Assembly: GCF_027942865.1 (NCBI RefSeq)
Contig: NC_134517.1
Location: 19,226,009-19,290,008, forward strand
Length of the DNA: 64,000 nucleotides
Direction of reading: 5' to 3'
Source: Odontesthes bonariensis
Taxonomy: Eukaryota > Chordata > Actinopteri > Atheriniformes > Atherinopsidae
In this document: positions 12,793-23,259 of the stretch, piece by piece
Layout: each line of letters opens with the position of its first letter
Position numbering within the stretch: the stretch's first letter is position 1
Made by a program: the position numbers and the translations under genes
Notes under the pieces: model-generated
Told to the model about the DNA's origin: nothing
The model's input: only the letters and a program-made list of their open reading frames with translations
Databases searched by the model: none

Positions 12793-13214
12793 TCACACAC
12801 ATCTCAATTATTCTGTCAATTACAGATTAACTTTTGATGGTGTTTTCCCAGGTGGTAAAAAAAAAAAAAGGTTGTAATGAATGAAAGCAAAGAGCTGATT
12901 TGGCATAAACTATAAAGGTGAGTGAGTGATTAAGATAAGTGCCTTACCAAGTGGGTGAAAATACTTATTTCTTCATTACATTCTTTTCAAGAATTTTTCT
13001 GTTCCTTGATCCACCAATGTGATTGACAAATGTATAATTTAACTAAAAAACATAAATGTGTAAGCGAAAGTTTATCCATCAGTCATATATTTGACTGGAG
13101 CCTTTGTGTGCAGATGTGTTGGGAGAATGTGGCCTGTTTTATTTTTTTGAAGCGTAAACAAAGAAAAGATATACAGGAAGGCTCCTGCTTGGATGCTGTA
13201 ATGAGCAGCTTCAG

Positions 13215-13229
13215 CCACTAGGTGGCGAC
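13215..13229 (+). promoter_or_regulatory. CTCF-like motif
   Basis: CCACTAGGTGGCGAC fits the vertebrate CTCF core (CCASYAGRKGGCRSY) nearly perfectly. It lies between the end of gja5 and the start of acp6, where an insulator could separate two unrelated expression programmes. Motif match only. Confidence 0.4.
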
Positions 13230-14673
13230 AATGCACTTGTATTTTTCCTTTTTAATCTTCTGGGGCCATGATGTAAGTATTTGTTCCTATGCAGTCTGTG
13301 TTTCAGTTGATTTCTTTGAATGTGTTTATTTAATTTTTTTTCTTCATTTCCACTGTTTAGCTCTTACTATATTCAGAATAATATAGATGAATAAACATTT
13401 CAAGTGGAAGTTAGAAGGTTCACAGTGTTGATCTGTAAGCAAACAAGACCTCTGCTCAGCCAGCTTTACATTCAGTGCATTTTTTTTTTTGGTTCCTTCA
13501 TGCAATACATGTTGTCACTTACCTAAAGCAAAGCAATAAATCATCTACCATACAGTCTGCTGTGTTTTTCAGAAACTGAGTCGTATTATCTCAGCCTTTT
13601 TATTAAATTCTTTTTGCGCTACAACCTACAATAACAAGCATTGCATCCAAACTGTGTGCTGATTTCACAAATGCCGGGAATTATATACGAATTCAAGACA
13701 GAAAGAAGAGATTCAGCTACCAGCGTACTGTCTGCTGTCACCACACTCGGGAAGCCAGATTGGAGAAGATGAGCAATATTTACCCAAACAAAGACTGTCT
13801 CGTCTCTGCCAGGAGACTGAGCACCCATATCCAACTTGATCTTTCACAATTCGAAGCACTGAAATTGGAAGTTGTCGATGTTTCTTTTGTTGTTTCAAAC
13901 GAATTCACTAAGTTTTGCTGCGGGGAGTACAGAACATTGAGAATGAAAGCAGTGGTTAGAATGACTCTGCACTCATATTCAGTTCAGTAAAACTGTCATG
14001 GGTTAAGTCTGCTCATCTTAACGATTTAAATATTTAACCAGAGTTAACATTTAAGCTGAATTTTTTTTTGTTTTGGGGGCTTGCTTTTTTTGGAATTAAA
14101 AATCTAAATGATTCTAGTGAATGTAAACAGCCATGATTGGGTAGTGATGAATCACATTTAAGTGCATAATCAGATTATTGGAAATGTAAGATTAGATTCA
14201 TTGTCAAAAATTGTTGCATTATATTTTGGGTACATCTTTAAGTAATCTGATGAAGCACTTTATGATTGGGACATTTTTTTTAAGTCCTTTGCTTTGAAAA
14301 GTATCTGTGACATCTCCCGCAAGTTATACAATACACATATTTTTACAGTCACAGGGACTGTTTTGTTGGAGTGATTCAAGATGATCACCTTTTGATTTTG
14401 AATGCAAAACCTGCTTAATTTTCGTTGAAAACGTTGAATCATTGTGTTGTGAGAATATAAAAACGTCCTAACTGTGGCTCCATTTCTTTATTTATTCTCT
14501 TCGTTTCAGGTACCATATCATCCATGAATGTTCTTGAAGTAATCTGAGAGAATGTGAGGTAATCCAAAAGTATCACGATTAGGTCTTTTGTGATCCAAAA
14601 CATTACTACAAAAAGAAAAAAAGGAAAAAGGAGCATTGAATAACTAACTGCTCAATGCAGATGCACTTTATGT

Positions 14674-14688
14674 CCTATAGAGGGCAGC
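14674..14688 (+). promoter_or_regulatory. Weaker CTCF-like motif upstream of acp6
   Basis: CCTATAGAGGGCAGC matches the CTCF core with about one central mismatch. It lies about 170 bases before the proposed acp6 leader. Motif match only. Confidence 0.25.
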
Positions 14689-14829
14689 AGTCCACTTTAA
14701 TGCAAAGCCACCACCACAAAACATGAACAAAAAAGAAGAGCAACCCGACGCGGTGACGTGAATATAGGGAAATGTAGTCTCATATGTGCCTGTGTCTCCC
14801 TTACTGTCACAGTGAAATGGCATATTCTT

Positions 14830-14955
14830 GCCTACAGTTCCCGACACCATGTCCAAACGAGCCGGTGTCGAGACTTATCGACTGACAAGTGAAGCTGGGT
14901 TTTCTGTCGAAGGTGGCTTCTCATTTATCTCCCGTTAAGAAAAAAAAAAAAAAGG
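14830..14955 (+). other. acp6: Candidate 5' leader exon of acp6 with a 29-codon upstream ORF
   Basis: The acp6 start codon sits 8 bases after a splice acceptor (TTTGTTTACAG, ending at 16001), so a non-coding exon must lie upstream. The best donor in the area is AAG followed by GTAAGTCG at 14956, just after an A-run. The segment following it, up to about 15310, is locally CpG-containing. A small ORF in good context (ACCATGT) runs 14849-14938. The 5' limit is a guess, and a second leader exon after the acceptor near 15579 is possible. Confidence 0.35.
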
Positions 14956-16008
14956 TAAGTCGTAACACCTGAGCTGTCAGCGAGCTTCATGTTTTTGCGG
15001 CGCGGCCAGCGGGTTTTACAGCGGAGACGTAGGTTAGGCTTCGTGTCATCATGCTGTGTTGCAGCGTAACAGTTCAGAAAGAGTTAACGTACCTGTGTGC
15101 TCAGGTTTCGTAACGTACCTCAGACGGCGGAGAGTTTGTGTGGTAACATAGTCAGTCGGATAACTCGGGTTAGCTGCAGTGGAAGTAGTAACAATCTTAC
15201 ACCACACCAGTGGTTAGAATCGGCTTATGTAAATGTTTAACGAGCAAACGTGACGTCCTCTGGAGAGGTCGCTACCCCTTTGCTACATGCGGACTTCCCA
15301 TGTGTTTGCCTTCAGGTTCCAAACCTATAAAAACCTCAAGTATTCTTAAAAAAGGAGGATAATGAGTCATAGTGTGTTAAGGGGTATTTACATTATAACA
15401 CTCTTGGAGTCGGTAAACTCATTTACTGCATTAACTTTATCATCAGTGGGTTAGCTGCCACAACTGGAAGTAAAGCCGGAACTGCTGCTTTTATAATAAT
15501 TAGATTTTTTTTTAAAATCGTTTTAATCGGGTAAGCTTTTCCTGTTAGATTACTGAAAGCTGTCTCTCTGTTTTGCAGTGGTGAGGTGACTAGCTCCAGC
15601 TTTTTACTCAGTTTACAAAGTTAGAAAATGAACTCAAAATTGACTGCAAATTGTGTAAATTATTTGAATTGAATTATCCCCAAAGTGATGGAGAGAAAAA
15701 GGAGTGGTAGCATATATCTCATTTATCGTATCCATCTTTTCTTGTGTTGTGTGGAGTTCAGGAAGCAACCGGCGTCTTTTGAGATATTTTATTTTTATAT
15801 TTTGTTGCAATCAGGTATCAAGCTACAGTTCCCCATACAGACTGATAGCTCTGTTCCTGTTCAATAAAAGCCATAAATTATCCAGACATTTGTCCTTTCA
15901 CGGTCCTAAAGCATAGCTCGCCCTTGGGACAAAATGAAAAATTCAAACCTTGTCATTTTATTGCATTATGAGAGCGTACATGGATGTTGTTTTGTTTACA
16001 GCTCAGCC

Positions 16009-16227
16009 ATGAGGAATCTTTTGGGCAAAGCAGGTCTGTTGGGATCTGTGTCGGTAGCTTTCGGCTCAATACTGTGGTCACAACAGAAGACCGAATCGGA
16101 CCTGGTCCCTTCGGATCCCAGCCCCGCTGACTCAAACTCAAGTTCCTCCTATGAGCTCAAACTGGTCCAAGTCTTATTCCGGCACGGTGCTCGAACGCCG
16201 CTGAAGACCATACCTGACGTGATGGAG
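16009..16227 (+). CDS. acp6: acp6 coding exon 1
   Basis: Codes residues 1-73: N-terminal hydrophobic segment, a Ser/Asp-rich linker and the phosphatase signature RHGARTP. ATG follows acceptor AG at 16000-16001. The donor is GTAAAA at 16228. The frame is also open upstream from 15934, but that part is intron. Confidence 0.92.
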
Positions 16228-19200
16228 GTAAAACCTTGCTTGTCACCTTCTCATTTGGTACCCGTGTCCGTAGAAGAAGTGGTAGTATTGTCATGCGCAA
16301 TCTCTGTTAAGAAAATTTGGTCTGAACCTGTTGGTCTCATCAAAGGCCCAGTGGGTCCCTTCACTCTTGGAGCCTCCGCCCCATACCCACATCGACTACG
16401 TGGTGACGGATCTTCAGGGTGGACCCAGGCCTCCAGCTCCTGTGGAGGACAGCTACCGAAAGAACATACTGACTGTGAGTAGGTGCACCTTGCGTTGCTG
16501 AATGGCACTGCGTGATTTCTGCATCAAAATCAGTTTTGACATTCACGTGCAGGTTAGTCACATCATATGTCACGCAGTGCAAATCAACCCAAACATGTCA
16601 AGCTACCACTTTCTAGATATTTGATAAACATTTATCCCTCAAAGAGCCCGTCCGAAGCATGCTTTTTTAACAGATTATAACTAAATGACTTGCAGACTAT
16701 GCATGCATACATTAGAAATGCTGAAAAGGCAAATTTGCTGGCTGTACCTGCTGCCGTTCTCGCAATTTGTGCCACCACCTGCTCTGCGTCATTAGAGGAT
16801 ATTCTGTCTCTTCTGCTGATAGATCTCCACCCAGAATGAGAGCTTCTCTGCAGCCTTCTTCACAGGAGTCAGACATGAAGCTGAGAAAGATTACAGCACC
16901 GCTGTGAGCCTCAGAACAGTCTCGCTCAGCGTAACGATAGCGCTCGCTCCTTAGCTGGATGAACAGGAACAATAAATATTGCAACGTCGTGGTTCTTTTT
17001 CCCGGTGTTGTGCAGCCTCGGTGTTGAACGCAGGGTGACAGCAAATTAGCTAAAGGAACAAAGTCAGCCACATGTACCAACTTGTCCAGCTGCCTCACTG
17101 TGAAACGTTTTGTGAGAAGTAAATGGACGACTACATGCAAAAATAGATTAAAAAAAAAATTATCAAACTATATTTGTCATGTTTTGATGCAGCAAAGTCG
17201 CTTTTAACTGAAACCACAGCTCAGTAAAGGCCGCAGAAATTTGGGGCAACCTTAAAAAAAAAAAAGTGTCAAAAATAATGTCATTCCACTCAGGTGTACC
17301 TGTGCTGACATTTGGCATGTGTCTTTTTAACGTCGGCCATGATGAAGGACATGTCGTATATGTTGTGAGCTGCCTTTGCAGTGAAGGTTCGACTTTGTGA
17401 TCCCTTTTCACGCCCCCTATCGATTCATTAGTTCAGTTAGTATTCCTCCCTCTAGTGGCTAAATTAGGTCCCTGCAGATGTAACTGAGCTGGGGGTCATT
17501 CAATTACCTCCTCTCTGTAATGCGGCCGAACTGTACTCAGAGCTTCCCAGTGATGTAATGGCCTGTTTGCCGGCCATGGAAATATCACTCTCCTGTGACG
17601 AGTTAGCTGCTTGGGTATGTTTAAACCCAATGCATCTGGCTTAGAAAACTAAATCCCACAGCATGGACCTCGGCCATGTACACATTCAGCTGGGATTCCT
17701 GAATGCAATCGCAGGTGTGTGTCTGCTGGCCATATTTGTGTGTATGACTGGATTTTGTGTGTTGCACTTGGCAGGGAGGCACATTCCCCGGTCAGCTAAC
17801 CACACTGGGCATGCAGCAGCTGTACGAGTTGGGCAAGAGGTTAAGGAGGAGATACATCGAGGAGAGTCCCTTCCTTAACGCCACTTATACCCCTGATGAG
17901 GTCTAGTAAGTGTTGCACATCATGCAAATTGGGTTTACGAGTTAATGTGTTACCATTATAGAGCTGGCTGCCTTCCATGACCTGTTTTTCCCATTTTCAG
18001 TGTGCGCTCCACTAACATTGTGAGGACCATTGAATCTGCCAAGTGCCTGGTAGCAGGCCTCTTCCAGCAAAAGCAAAAAGGTAGTGCAGAAATCCATGTG
18101 TGTGTGGTGTTATTTGTCCTATTCATCATCTTACCTCAAGTTTTTGTTTCTTTTGGGGGGGTCCATTTTCTCCACTTCTTGAAGAAATTGTGCCTATCTT
18201 AACAACGGAGGCAGAGTCTGAAATTCTGTATCCTAACTATCACGGATGCAAGCTTCTCAAAACCCTCGGCAGGTATGTGAAATATATCCTCCCACCAGCC
18301 ACTGGCAAGCATAAACTGGAATCCAGAATAATGGGCTGAGCGGAATTCTAAGCAGAGTTGAGATGCCTATGACAGGTTGTCATGGCGTATCTGTGTTTTG
18401 TGGCTGACACTGTGTGTGTTCTTTGCAGCCACCGCTGGGCAGAGTCGGCCACTCTGCCAGACATCGCTGCAGACCTGCAGAGCATCCAGAGTGCACTGGG
18501 GATCGCTGCTCACCAGCACGTCGACTTCATCCTCATTAGGGATGACATGGTTGCCAGAGAGGTGACTGTGTGATCCATATGAATTTTCTTTTCTTTTTTC
18601 TCTTGTTAGGCCTCAGCACAAGCTATCAGAATATATACAGTCATTATAAAGACTTAGCCCAGCAAACCCACAAGCTGCTGGTTATGTTGTACGAACGCAA
18701 AACGTTTCAAAGTGTTTGGCCAAGCTAAAAGACAGACTGAGGTAAAACCGAGGTGGCCGGTTGTGGCCAATAAGTCCAAAATATCACCATTTTCGCCAAG
18801 ATTTGGGTTTCATACCCAAGTTTCTAGAATCCTGTTCGCCAACATAGTCATCTCAAATCAGGGATGACCACATCCGTACCTCGAGGGCCGCTGTCCTGCA
18901 GGTTTTAGATGTTTCCCTGCTTCAACAAACCTGATTCAGATGAAATGGATCTCTTCAAAATATTGTTCTGCACAAGCCTGCTAATGATGCTTTGATCTGA
19001 ATCAGGTGTGTTGAAGCAGGGAAATGTCTAAAACCTGCAGTACAGCGGCCCTCGAGGACCGACTTTGGACATCCCTGTCTTAAATGATCGTTGTGCTTGC
19101 TGATGACCAGATTCAAATTTGATTTCATAACAAGTCCATTTCTCCAGTTCCTGGAACTGCATTTTCCAAAGTTTTTTTTTTTTTTTTCTTTTTTAGCCCT

Positions 19201-21104
19201 TAGCTTTACAATCTCCTCTCCCTGCCTACACCTGACTTTAATACAGACATTTGTAACACTCCATTCTACATTAATTGCATGAAGAGGGTCATTGTAATCA
19301 CTTTTGTTTTACATTTTTTATTTTATTTTACTGTAAGGGTGTTAAAATATCCAAAAGGTACACAATGCTGAATGGGAGAATATCTGTATGGGTGCGCCAG
19401 TGTATCCTTTGACGATAAACTTTAATGTGTTTGAATCGGCTTGAAAATGAGCAAGTGCATCATCAAAGATGAGGCACTGCTGTTTTAGAGGCTGGATATG
19501 TAGATGTCCAACACTTTGATGTGGGGTCTATGTGTCACAATTGGTATATAAGACTTAATTTCCTCCTTTCAAGCATGTTCAAATGGGGAAAATTGGTGTG
19601 AAAATGGGAAAATTGGTGCTGAGTTAGTGTTGGAAGTCGCAGGCACGCTGCAACCAGGCTTGTTTCAGCTTGCAGTGAAAATTGTAACTTTGTACTTCAG
19701 TTTGTGTATGAAGAGCACCTTTGCACAGCGTGATATTTGATTTAGGACCTTGCGTCTGCTTGTTGGTCTTATTGTAGAGAGGAAGTGTGCCATTTCAAAA
19801 CACTTAAGTCAGCGGGCTGCTTGGCTGTTTCAAGATTCATTTGATTTATTTTTATTTTTTCAGGCATTTTCATAAAATCCACAAGTAGCTGTCCATGCGA
19901 CACATCTCCATTTGGAGAAGTGTTCTTTGATAAGCTCAATACTCAGGCTTTAGATAATGATACTAATCGAGTAAATTGTTTTTGGTTTTGTAATTCTGCT
20001 ATCGACTACGTCTGCACAGTGCGAGCATCTCGCACTCCCTGTGATCTGTTGCATTCTAAGGGGGTTGGGAACTGCAGCTTTAAGCCACACTTTAAGATAC
20101 AGTGTTTTTTTGTTTTTTTTAACTCAAATTGGGTTATCTTGTAAACGTTTTGGTACTGATAACCTATTTCCTGTAAGTTGTGGACGGGATACCCAGCCAC
20201 CATGTAATGAGGATCTAAGAAAAAAAAAAAAAAAAAAAAGCCGAAACCGTCGTCATGTCAGAAGTTTCCTCTTGAGGTTCTCAGCTCTGACGGGTTTCTT
20301 CACATCAACAGACGCACGGCCTCCCTTGCCCACCAGCGCTGGACTCCTGGAGGAATAAAGTGGAACAGAGAGCTGTGGACATGATGTGCCATGTCTTTGA
20401 ACCCAGCAAGAGGTTAGACTAAACAAGCTCACCTGAGGAGGCAGCTTTTAAAAGGCTAGATTCAGTCACTTTTCTGTCACCTCTGCATCGACTTCGACAG
20501 GTCGTCCTTAATTCCTCTGTTGCATCTGTGGCAGGGAAAACTTGCAGCTTTGTGTCGGACCCCTCCTGCACACACTGATAAACAACATTGAAGAGAAACT
20601 ACAGGGCAGCTCGTCAGAACCAGACAGGTTGGACTCCTCAGAACTCCTAGTTCTTACACAGACCTAAATCTTTATCAGCCTTTAAGACGTTTACCTTTGA
20701 AATACTCTTTCAAACAGGAAGCTGTTTCTTTACTCTGCGCACGACACCACTCTGATACCCTGTCTCATGGCTCTGGGAATTTTTGATATGATATGGCCAC
20801 CATACGCCGCCGATATCACTGTGGAGCTGCACCAAAAGCGTCAGACCAGCGAGGCCTTTGTTAAAGTCTCGTACATCGGCCAGGTAAGGGGGTGACACTG
20901 TTTCACTGTTTATCTAAACAATAGCCCGTTTTTACCGTCTTTAATTCCAAGTTGCTTTTCTTTCTATAGGATCAACTTATACCAGGTTGCAGTGGAGTCT
21001 ACTGCCCGCTGCAGGAGTTCAAAAAGGTCCTCTCTGCATACACGCTGAGCTCTGAACTCTACCGTTCCCTTTGTAACCGCACAGAAGGCTTGACTGAGCC
21101 CTGA
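16009..21104 (+). CDS. acp6: Lysophosphatidic acid phosphatase type 6, ten coding exons
   Basis: Histidine acid phosphatase that removes phosphate from lysophosphatidic acid; the mammalian enzyme is mitochondrial. Joined exons are 16009-16227, 16346-16474, 17775-17905, 18001-18080, 18185-18272, 18429-18561, 20312-20412, 20535-20627, 20718-20883 and 20970-21104: 1275 bases, 424 residues (human 428). All junctions are GT-AG and keep phase. The catalytic RHGARTP motif is at residues 58-64 (nucleophile H59) and the acid/base HD pair at H333-D334 in SAHDTTL. The first 30 residues are hydrophobic and basic, in keeping with mitochondrial targeting. Other human-like blocks are VRSTNI, LYPNY and LGIFD. 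It lies head-to-tail after gja5 and converges on bcl9. Confidence 0.95.
16346..16474 (+). CDS. acp6: acp6 coding exon 2
   Basis: Residues 74-116, beginning AQWVPSLLEPPP, matching human VEWNPQLLEVPP in position and pattern. Acceptor CATCAAAG; donor GTGAGT at 16475. Phase 0 at both ends. Confidence 0.9.
17448..17462 (-). promoter_or_regulatory. CTCF-like motif in acp6 intron 2
   Basis: Read on the minus strand the site is CCACTAGAGGGAGG-like, close to the CTCF core. It is one of a few such motifs in the window. Motif match only. Confidence 0.25.
17775..17905 (+). CDS. acp6: acp6 coding exon 3
   Basis: Residues 117-159 plus two bases of Y160. GGTFPGQLTTLGMQQLYELG corresponds to the human block ending in GMQQMFALGERL. 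Acceptor TTGGCAG; donor GTAAGT at 17906. Confidence 0.92.
18001..18080 (+). CDS. acp6: acp6 coding exon 4
   Basis: Completes Y160 and codes VRSTNIVRTIESAKCLVAGL, equivalent to human [20 protein letters not shown]. Acceptor CATTTTCAG; donor GTAGTG at 18081. Confidence 0.92.
18185..18272 (+). CDS. acp6: acp6 coding exon 5
   Basis: Codes EIVPILTTEAESEILYPNY and continues to the split S216. The EILYPNY block matches human EVLYPNY and fixes the frame. Acceptor CTTGAAG; donor GTATGT at 18273. Confidence 0.9.
18429..18561 (+). CDS. acp6: acp6 coding exon 6
   Basis: Residues 217-260, HRWAESATLPDIAADLQ through VDFILIRDDMVARE, matching the human LGI...VDFFILLDN region. Acceptor CTTTGCAG; donor GTGACT at 18562. 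The longest intron of the gene (1750 bases) follows. Confidence 0.9.
18859..19077. mobile_element. 219-bp hAT-type MITE in acp6 intron 6
   Basis: The ends CAGGGATG and CATCCCTG are inverted, and longer imperfect arms carry CCTCGAGGGCCGCTGT and its complement, so the whole element folds into a hairpin. It is flanked by TCTCAAAT (18851-18858) and TCTTAAAT (19078-19085), an 8-base target duplication with one change, as expected for hAT. It has no coding capacity. Very similar sequences are common in fish genomes, from general memory. Confidence 0.8.
20312..20412 (+). CDS. acp6: acp6 coding exon 7
   Basis: Residues 261-293 and part of R294: THGLPCPPALDSWRNKVEQR followed by AVDMMCHVFEPSK, equivalent to the human [22 protein letters not shown] block. 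Acceptor CATCAACAG; donor GTTAGA at 20413. Confidence 0.9.
20535..20627 (+). CDS. acp6: acp6 coding exon 8
   Basis: Residues 295-324 plus part of R325: ENLQLCVGPLLHTLINNIEE, like human ESLQMAVGPFLHILESNL. Acceptor TGTGGCAG; donor GTTGGA at 20628, a weaker donor. Confidence 0.88.
20718..20883 (+). CDS. acp6: acp6 coding exon 9 with the catalytic HD motif
   Basis: Residues 326-380. KLFLYSAHDTTLIPCLMALG contains the second half of the active site (H333, D334), followed by IFDMIWPPYAADITVELHQ. Acceptor TTCAAACAG; donor GTAAGG at 20884. Confidence 0.93.
20970..21104 (+). CDS. acp6: acp6 coding exon 10 and stop
   Basis: Residues 381-424, DQLIPGCSGVYCPLQEF then SAYTLSSELYRSLC, equivalent to human EQVPRGCPDGLCPLDMF and SVYTLSPEKYHALC. 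Acceptor TTTCTATAG; stop TGA at 21102-21104. Confidence 0.93.
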   Translation, partial: DQLIPGCSGVYCPLQEFKKVLSAYTLSSELYRSLCNRTEGLTEP

Positions 21105-21597
21105 GCACTTGGCACACAAACAGCGCTACCCATAATATTACACTCCAACAGACAGCTAACATCTCACTTCATCCTGCCACCATAAAGTCACTAAACAGGA
21201 CTTTATGTACCACAACAGAATGATGAAACTTGTTGATCTGTCAGCATTGCATCAATTGATTTCATCTTTCTTTAACCATGATAAATACAGGTAAGTTCAC
21301 TTTGTGTGGAACAGGTGCACAGGTGTGTATTTGCATACATCCTTGAATTTTGTTTGACTAAATTATTCAGATGGAAATGCCTTTCATTTCTTTCTTTTTT
21401 TCCTCCCCCCCACAAACACTTTAATTTTTAAGGTGGGGTAAGTAAAGCAGCACCTAGACATAGTAAGGTAACTCACAAAAGGAGCAAGTTGTGCTCATTT
21501 GGAGCCAATTCAACCTGCGGACTGATACCAACTTATTTTAGTGATTATTTACAGCAACAGGGAAAAGGTATACAATGTGTGAAAGTGTTAAAATAAA
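21105..21597 (+). other. acp6: 3' UTR of acp6 with AATAAA
   Basis: Non-coding sequence after the TGA. A canonical AATAAA lies at 21592-21597, about 490 bases from the stop. An earlier weaker ATAAATA string near 21282 is also possible. Confidence 0.45.
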
Positions 21598-23253
21598 CCC
21601 ATAATCAGTCTGTTTGAGGGACCCAGTAAAATGCTGTTGCTTATGTTTTTAATTTTTGGAGATTAAGCTTTTAAGGAGAGCAATTTACCAAATCAGGATT
21701 TGCCCACACATAAATTACAGTATAAAAAGTGTTGGTTTTGTGCTTTTGAAAATCTCTTGACACATGTATTATCAGCCGTCTCGCTGAATGAACCTTTGCT
21801 GTAGTGAAATCTTACGCCGTCATCGGGACATCTTTAACACGTGTTGAATCTATGTCTGAATGCTGATGCGGTTATTCTGCCAAACTGTTCAAGCTCACAA
21901 CCAAATCTTATTCCTTTCCTTTCTCAGGGTAATTTTCTAGCATTTCATGTGGTTGCATCTACTGTTTATCATCAAAGATGTGTGCAGAAAGTGGATTAGT
22001 ACACGAACAGCTTAAAAGAAACCATGTAAAACCTTCACAGCTGGAACAGGAGTAATTCTGCAGTACTACATGTCAAGTTACACTGGATCGCCCTCTTGTA
22101 TGAATACTTGCATTAAAAGTTTGTAAGAGGGAAAGTCTTGCAATTACACACCTTCATCAGTGGGAGTTTCTGATAACATGCTGTTTAAGATGTAAAAGAT
22201 ATGGTTTGGATCTGCGAGACATAAACACAGAATTTCATCGTGTCTGTTTTTTTTTCTTTTTGGCGCACATCACTCGAGGCCGAGTCTTAAAGGGATAGTT
22301 CGCCTCTTTTGACATGAAGCTGTATGACATCCCATACTAGCAATATCGTTTATGAACATTAGACTTACCTCCCCACTGCGTCCTGTGAGCCGAGTTCCAG
22401 CCTCGTTTTGGCGTTGACGAAGGTAGTCCGGCTAGTTGGCTGGGGTGTAAAAAAATGAAGCGTTTTGCTTCTCAAAACAATATGCGTTCGAAAGAGTAAT
22501 ACATTTGCATCACTAAATCGTTCTCCAGGAAAAAGTCAGACCTCACAATTGCTTGGCACTATTTTCTATCCCTTCGTATCACTGCGTGCTGTGTAGACCG
22601 AAGTGCAGACCGAGCAGTCCCCTGCTTCCGAGCAGTAAACACCGTAGCAGGTGCGGCTGTCGGCAGGTGGCAGCACGCAGTGATACGAAGGGATAGAAAA
22701 TAGTGCCAAGCGATTGTGAGGTCTGACTGTATATTGTTTTAAGAAGCAAAACGCTTTATTTTTTTTACACCCCAGTCAACTAGCCAGACTACCTTTGTCA
22801 ACGCCAAAACGAGGCTGGAACCCGGCTCACAGTACGCAGTGGGGGGTAAGAAAATGTCCATAAACGATATTGCTAGTATGAGATGTCATACAGCTTCATG
22901 TTAAAAGAGGCGAACTATCCCTTTAACATCGACAGACAAGCACAACACGCTCAGTAGCATCCAAATGCATCGACATGCTCGCATCTATTTTGGAAGTGTG
23001 ATGTTCTCTGAAAATAGTTCTCACCGAGTACCTAAAGATAAAGCGTCAGCTTATCCGCGCTGGTGCTGCTCAATGACTGACTCTCCTGGTAGCTGAATGT
23101 TGAGGAGCTGGTTTGACGTATAGAGAGACAGAGACTGCACCTAGTCCACATAACTGAACAAATGTGAACAATCAAGACCCACATGAACAAGTGCGCGCGC
23201 ACGCACACACACACACACTCCATAGACAACATTTATATACCAAAACAATATCT
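21598..23253. other. Spacer between the convergent acp6 and bcl9 ends
   Basis: No coding sequence seen. Most of the central part is the palindromic element at 22287-22926. A short (CA)n run lies near 23196-23220. Confidence 0.6.
22287..22926. mobile_element. 640-bp palindromic TTAA-flanked element (foldback MITE)
   Basis: TTAA stands at both edges (22287-22290 and 22923-22926). Inside, AGGGATAGTTCGCCTC at the left is mirrored by GAGGCGAACTATCCCT at the right. The inverted similarity continues for more than 250 bases, through AAGCAAAACGCTT-like sequence to CAGCACGCAGTGATACGAAG near the centre, leaving a loop of roughly 75 bases. The left arm has about 40-45 bases (near 22494-22535) missing from the right arm. 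There is no transposase. TTAA duplications suggest a piggyBac-like or Angel-type fish MITE; the family is not proven. Confidence 0.8.
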
Positions 23254-23259
23254 TTTATT
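23254..23259 (-). terminator. bcl9: Candidate polyadenylation signal of bcl9
   Basis: TTTATT on the + strand reads AATAAA on the bcl9 strand, about 1.4 kb past the stop codon. Another copy at 23534-23539 would give a shorter 3' UTR. Which is used cannot be decided from sequence. Confidence 0.4.

Larger units (their letters stand above)
12793..14848. other. Spacer between gja5 and acp6
   Basis: No gene seen. It contains T-rich runs and two CTCF-like motifs (13215-13229 and 14674-14688), described separately. The frame around 13760-13990 has no recognisable domain. Confidence 0.55.

Noticed and set aside
15934..16482. 182-residue frame at the start of acp6
   Set aside because: It runs from intron through exon 1 and intron 1 into exon 2 in the wrong frame. 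Splice motifs and homology show the true structure.
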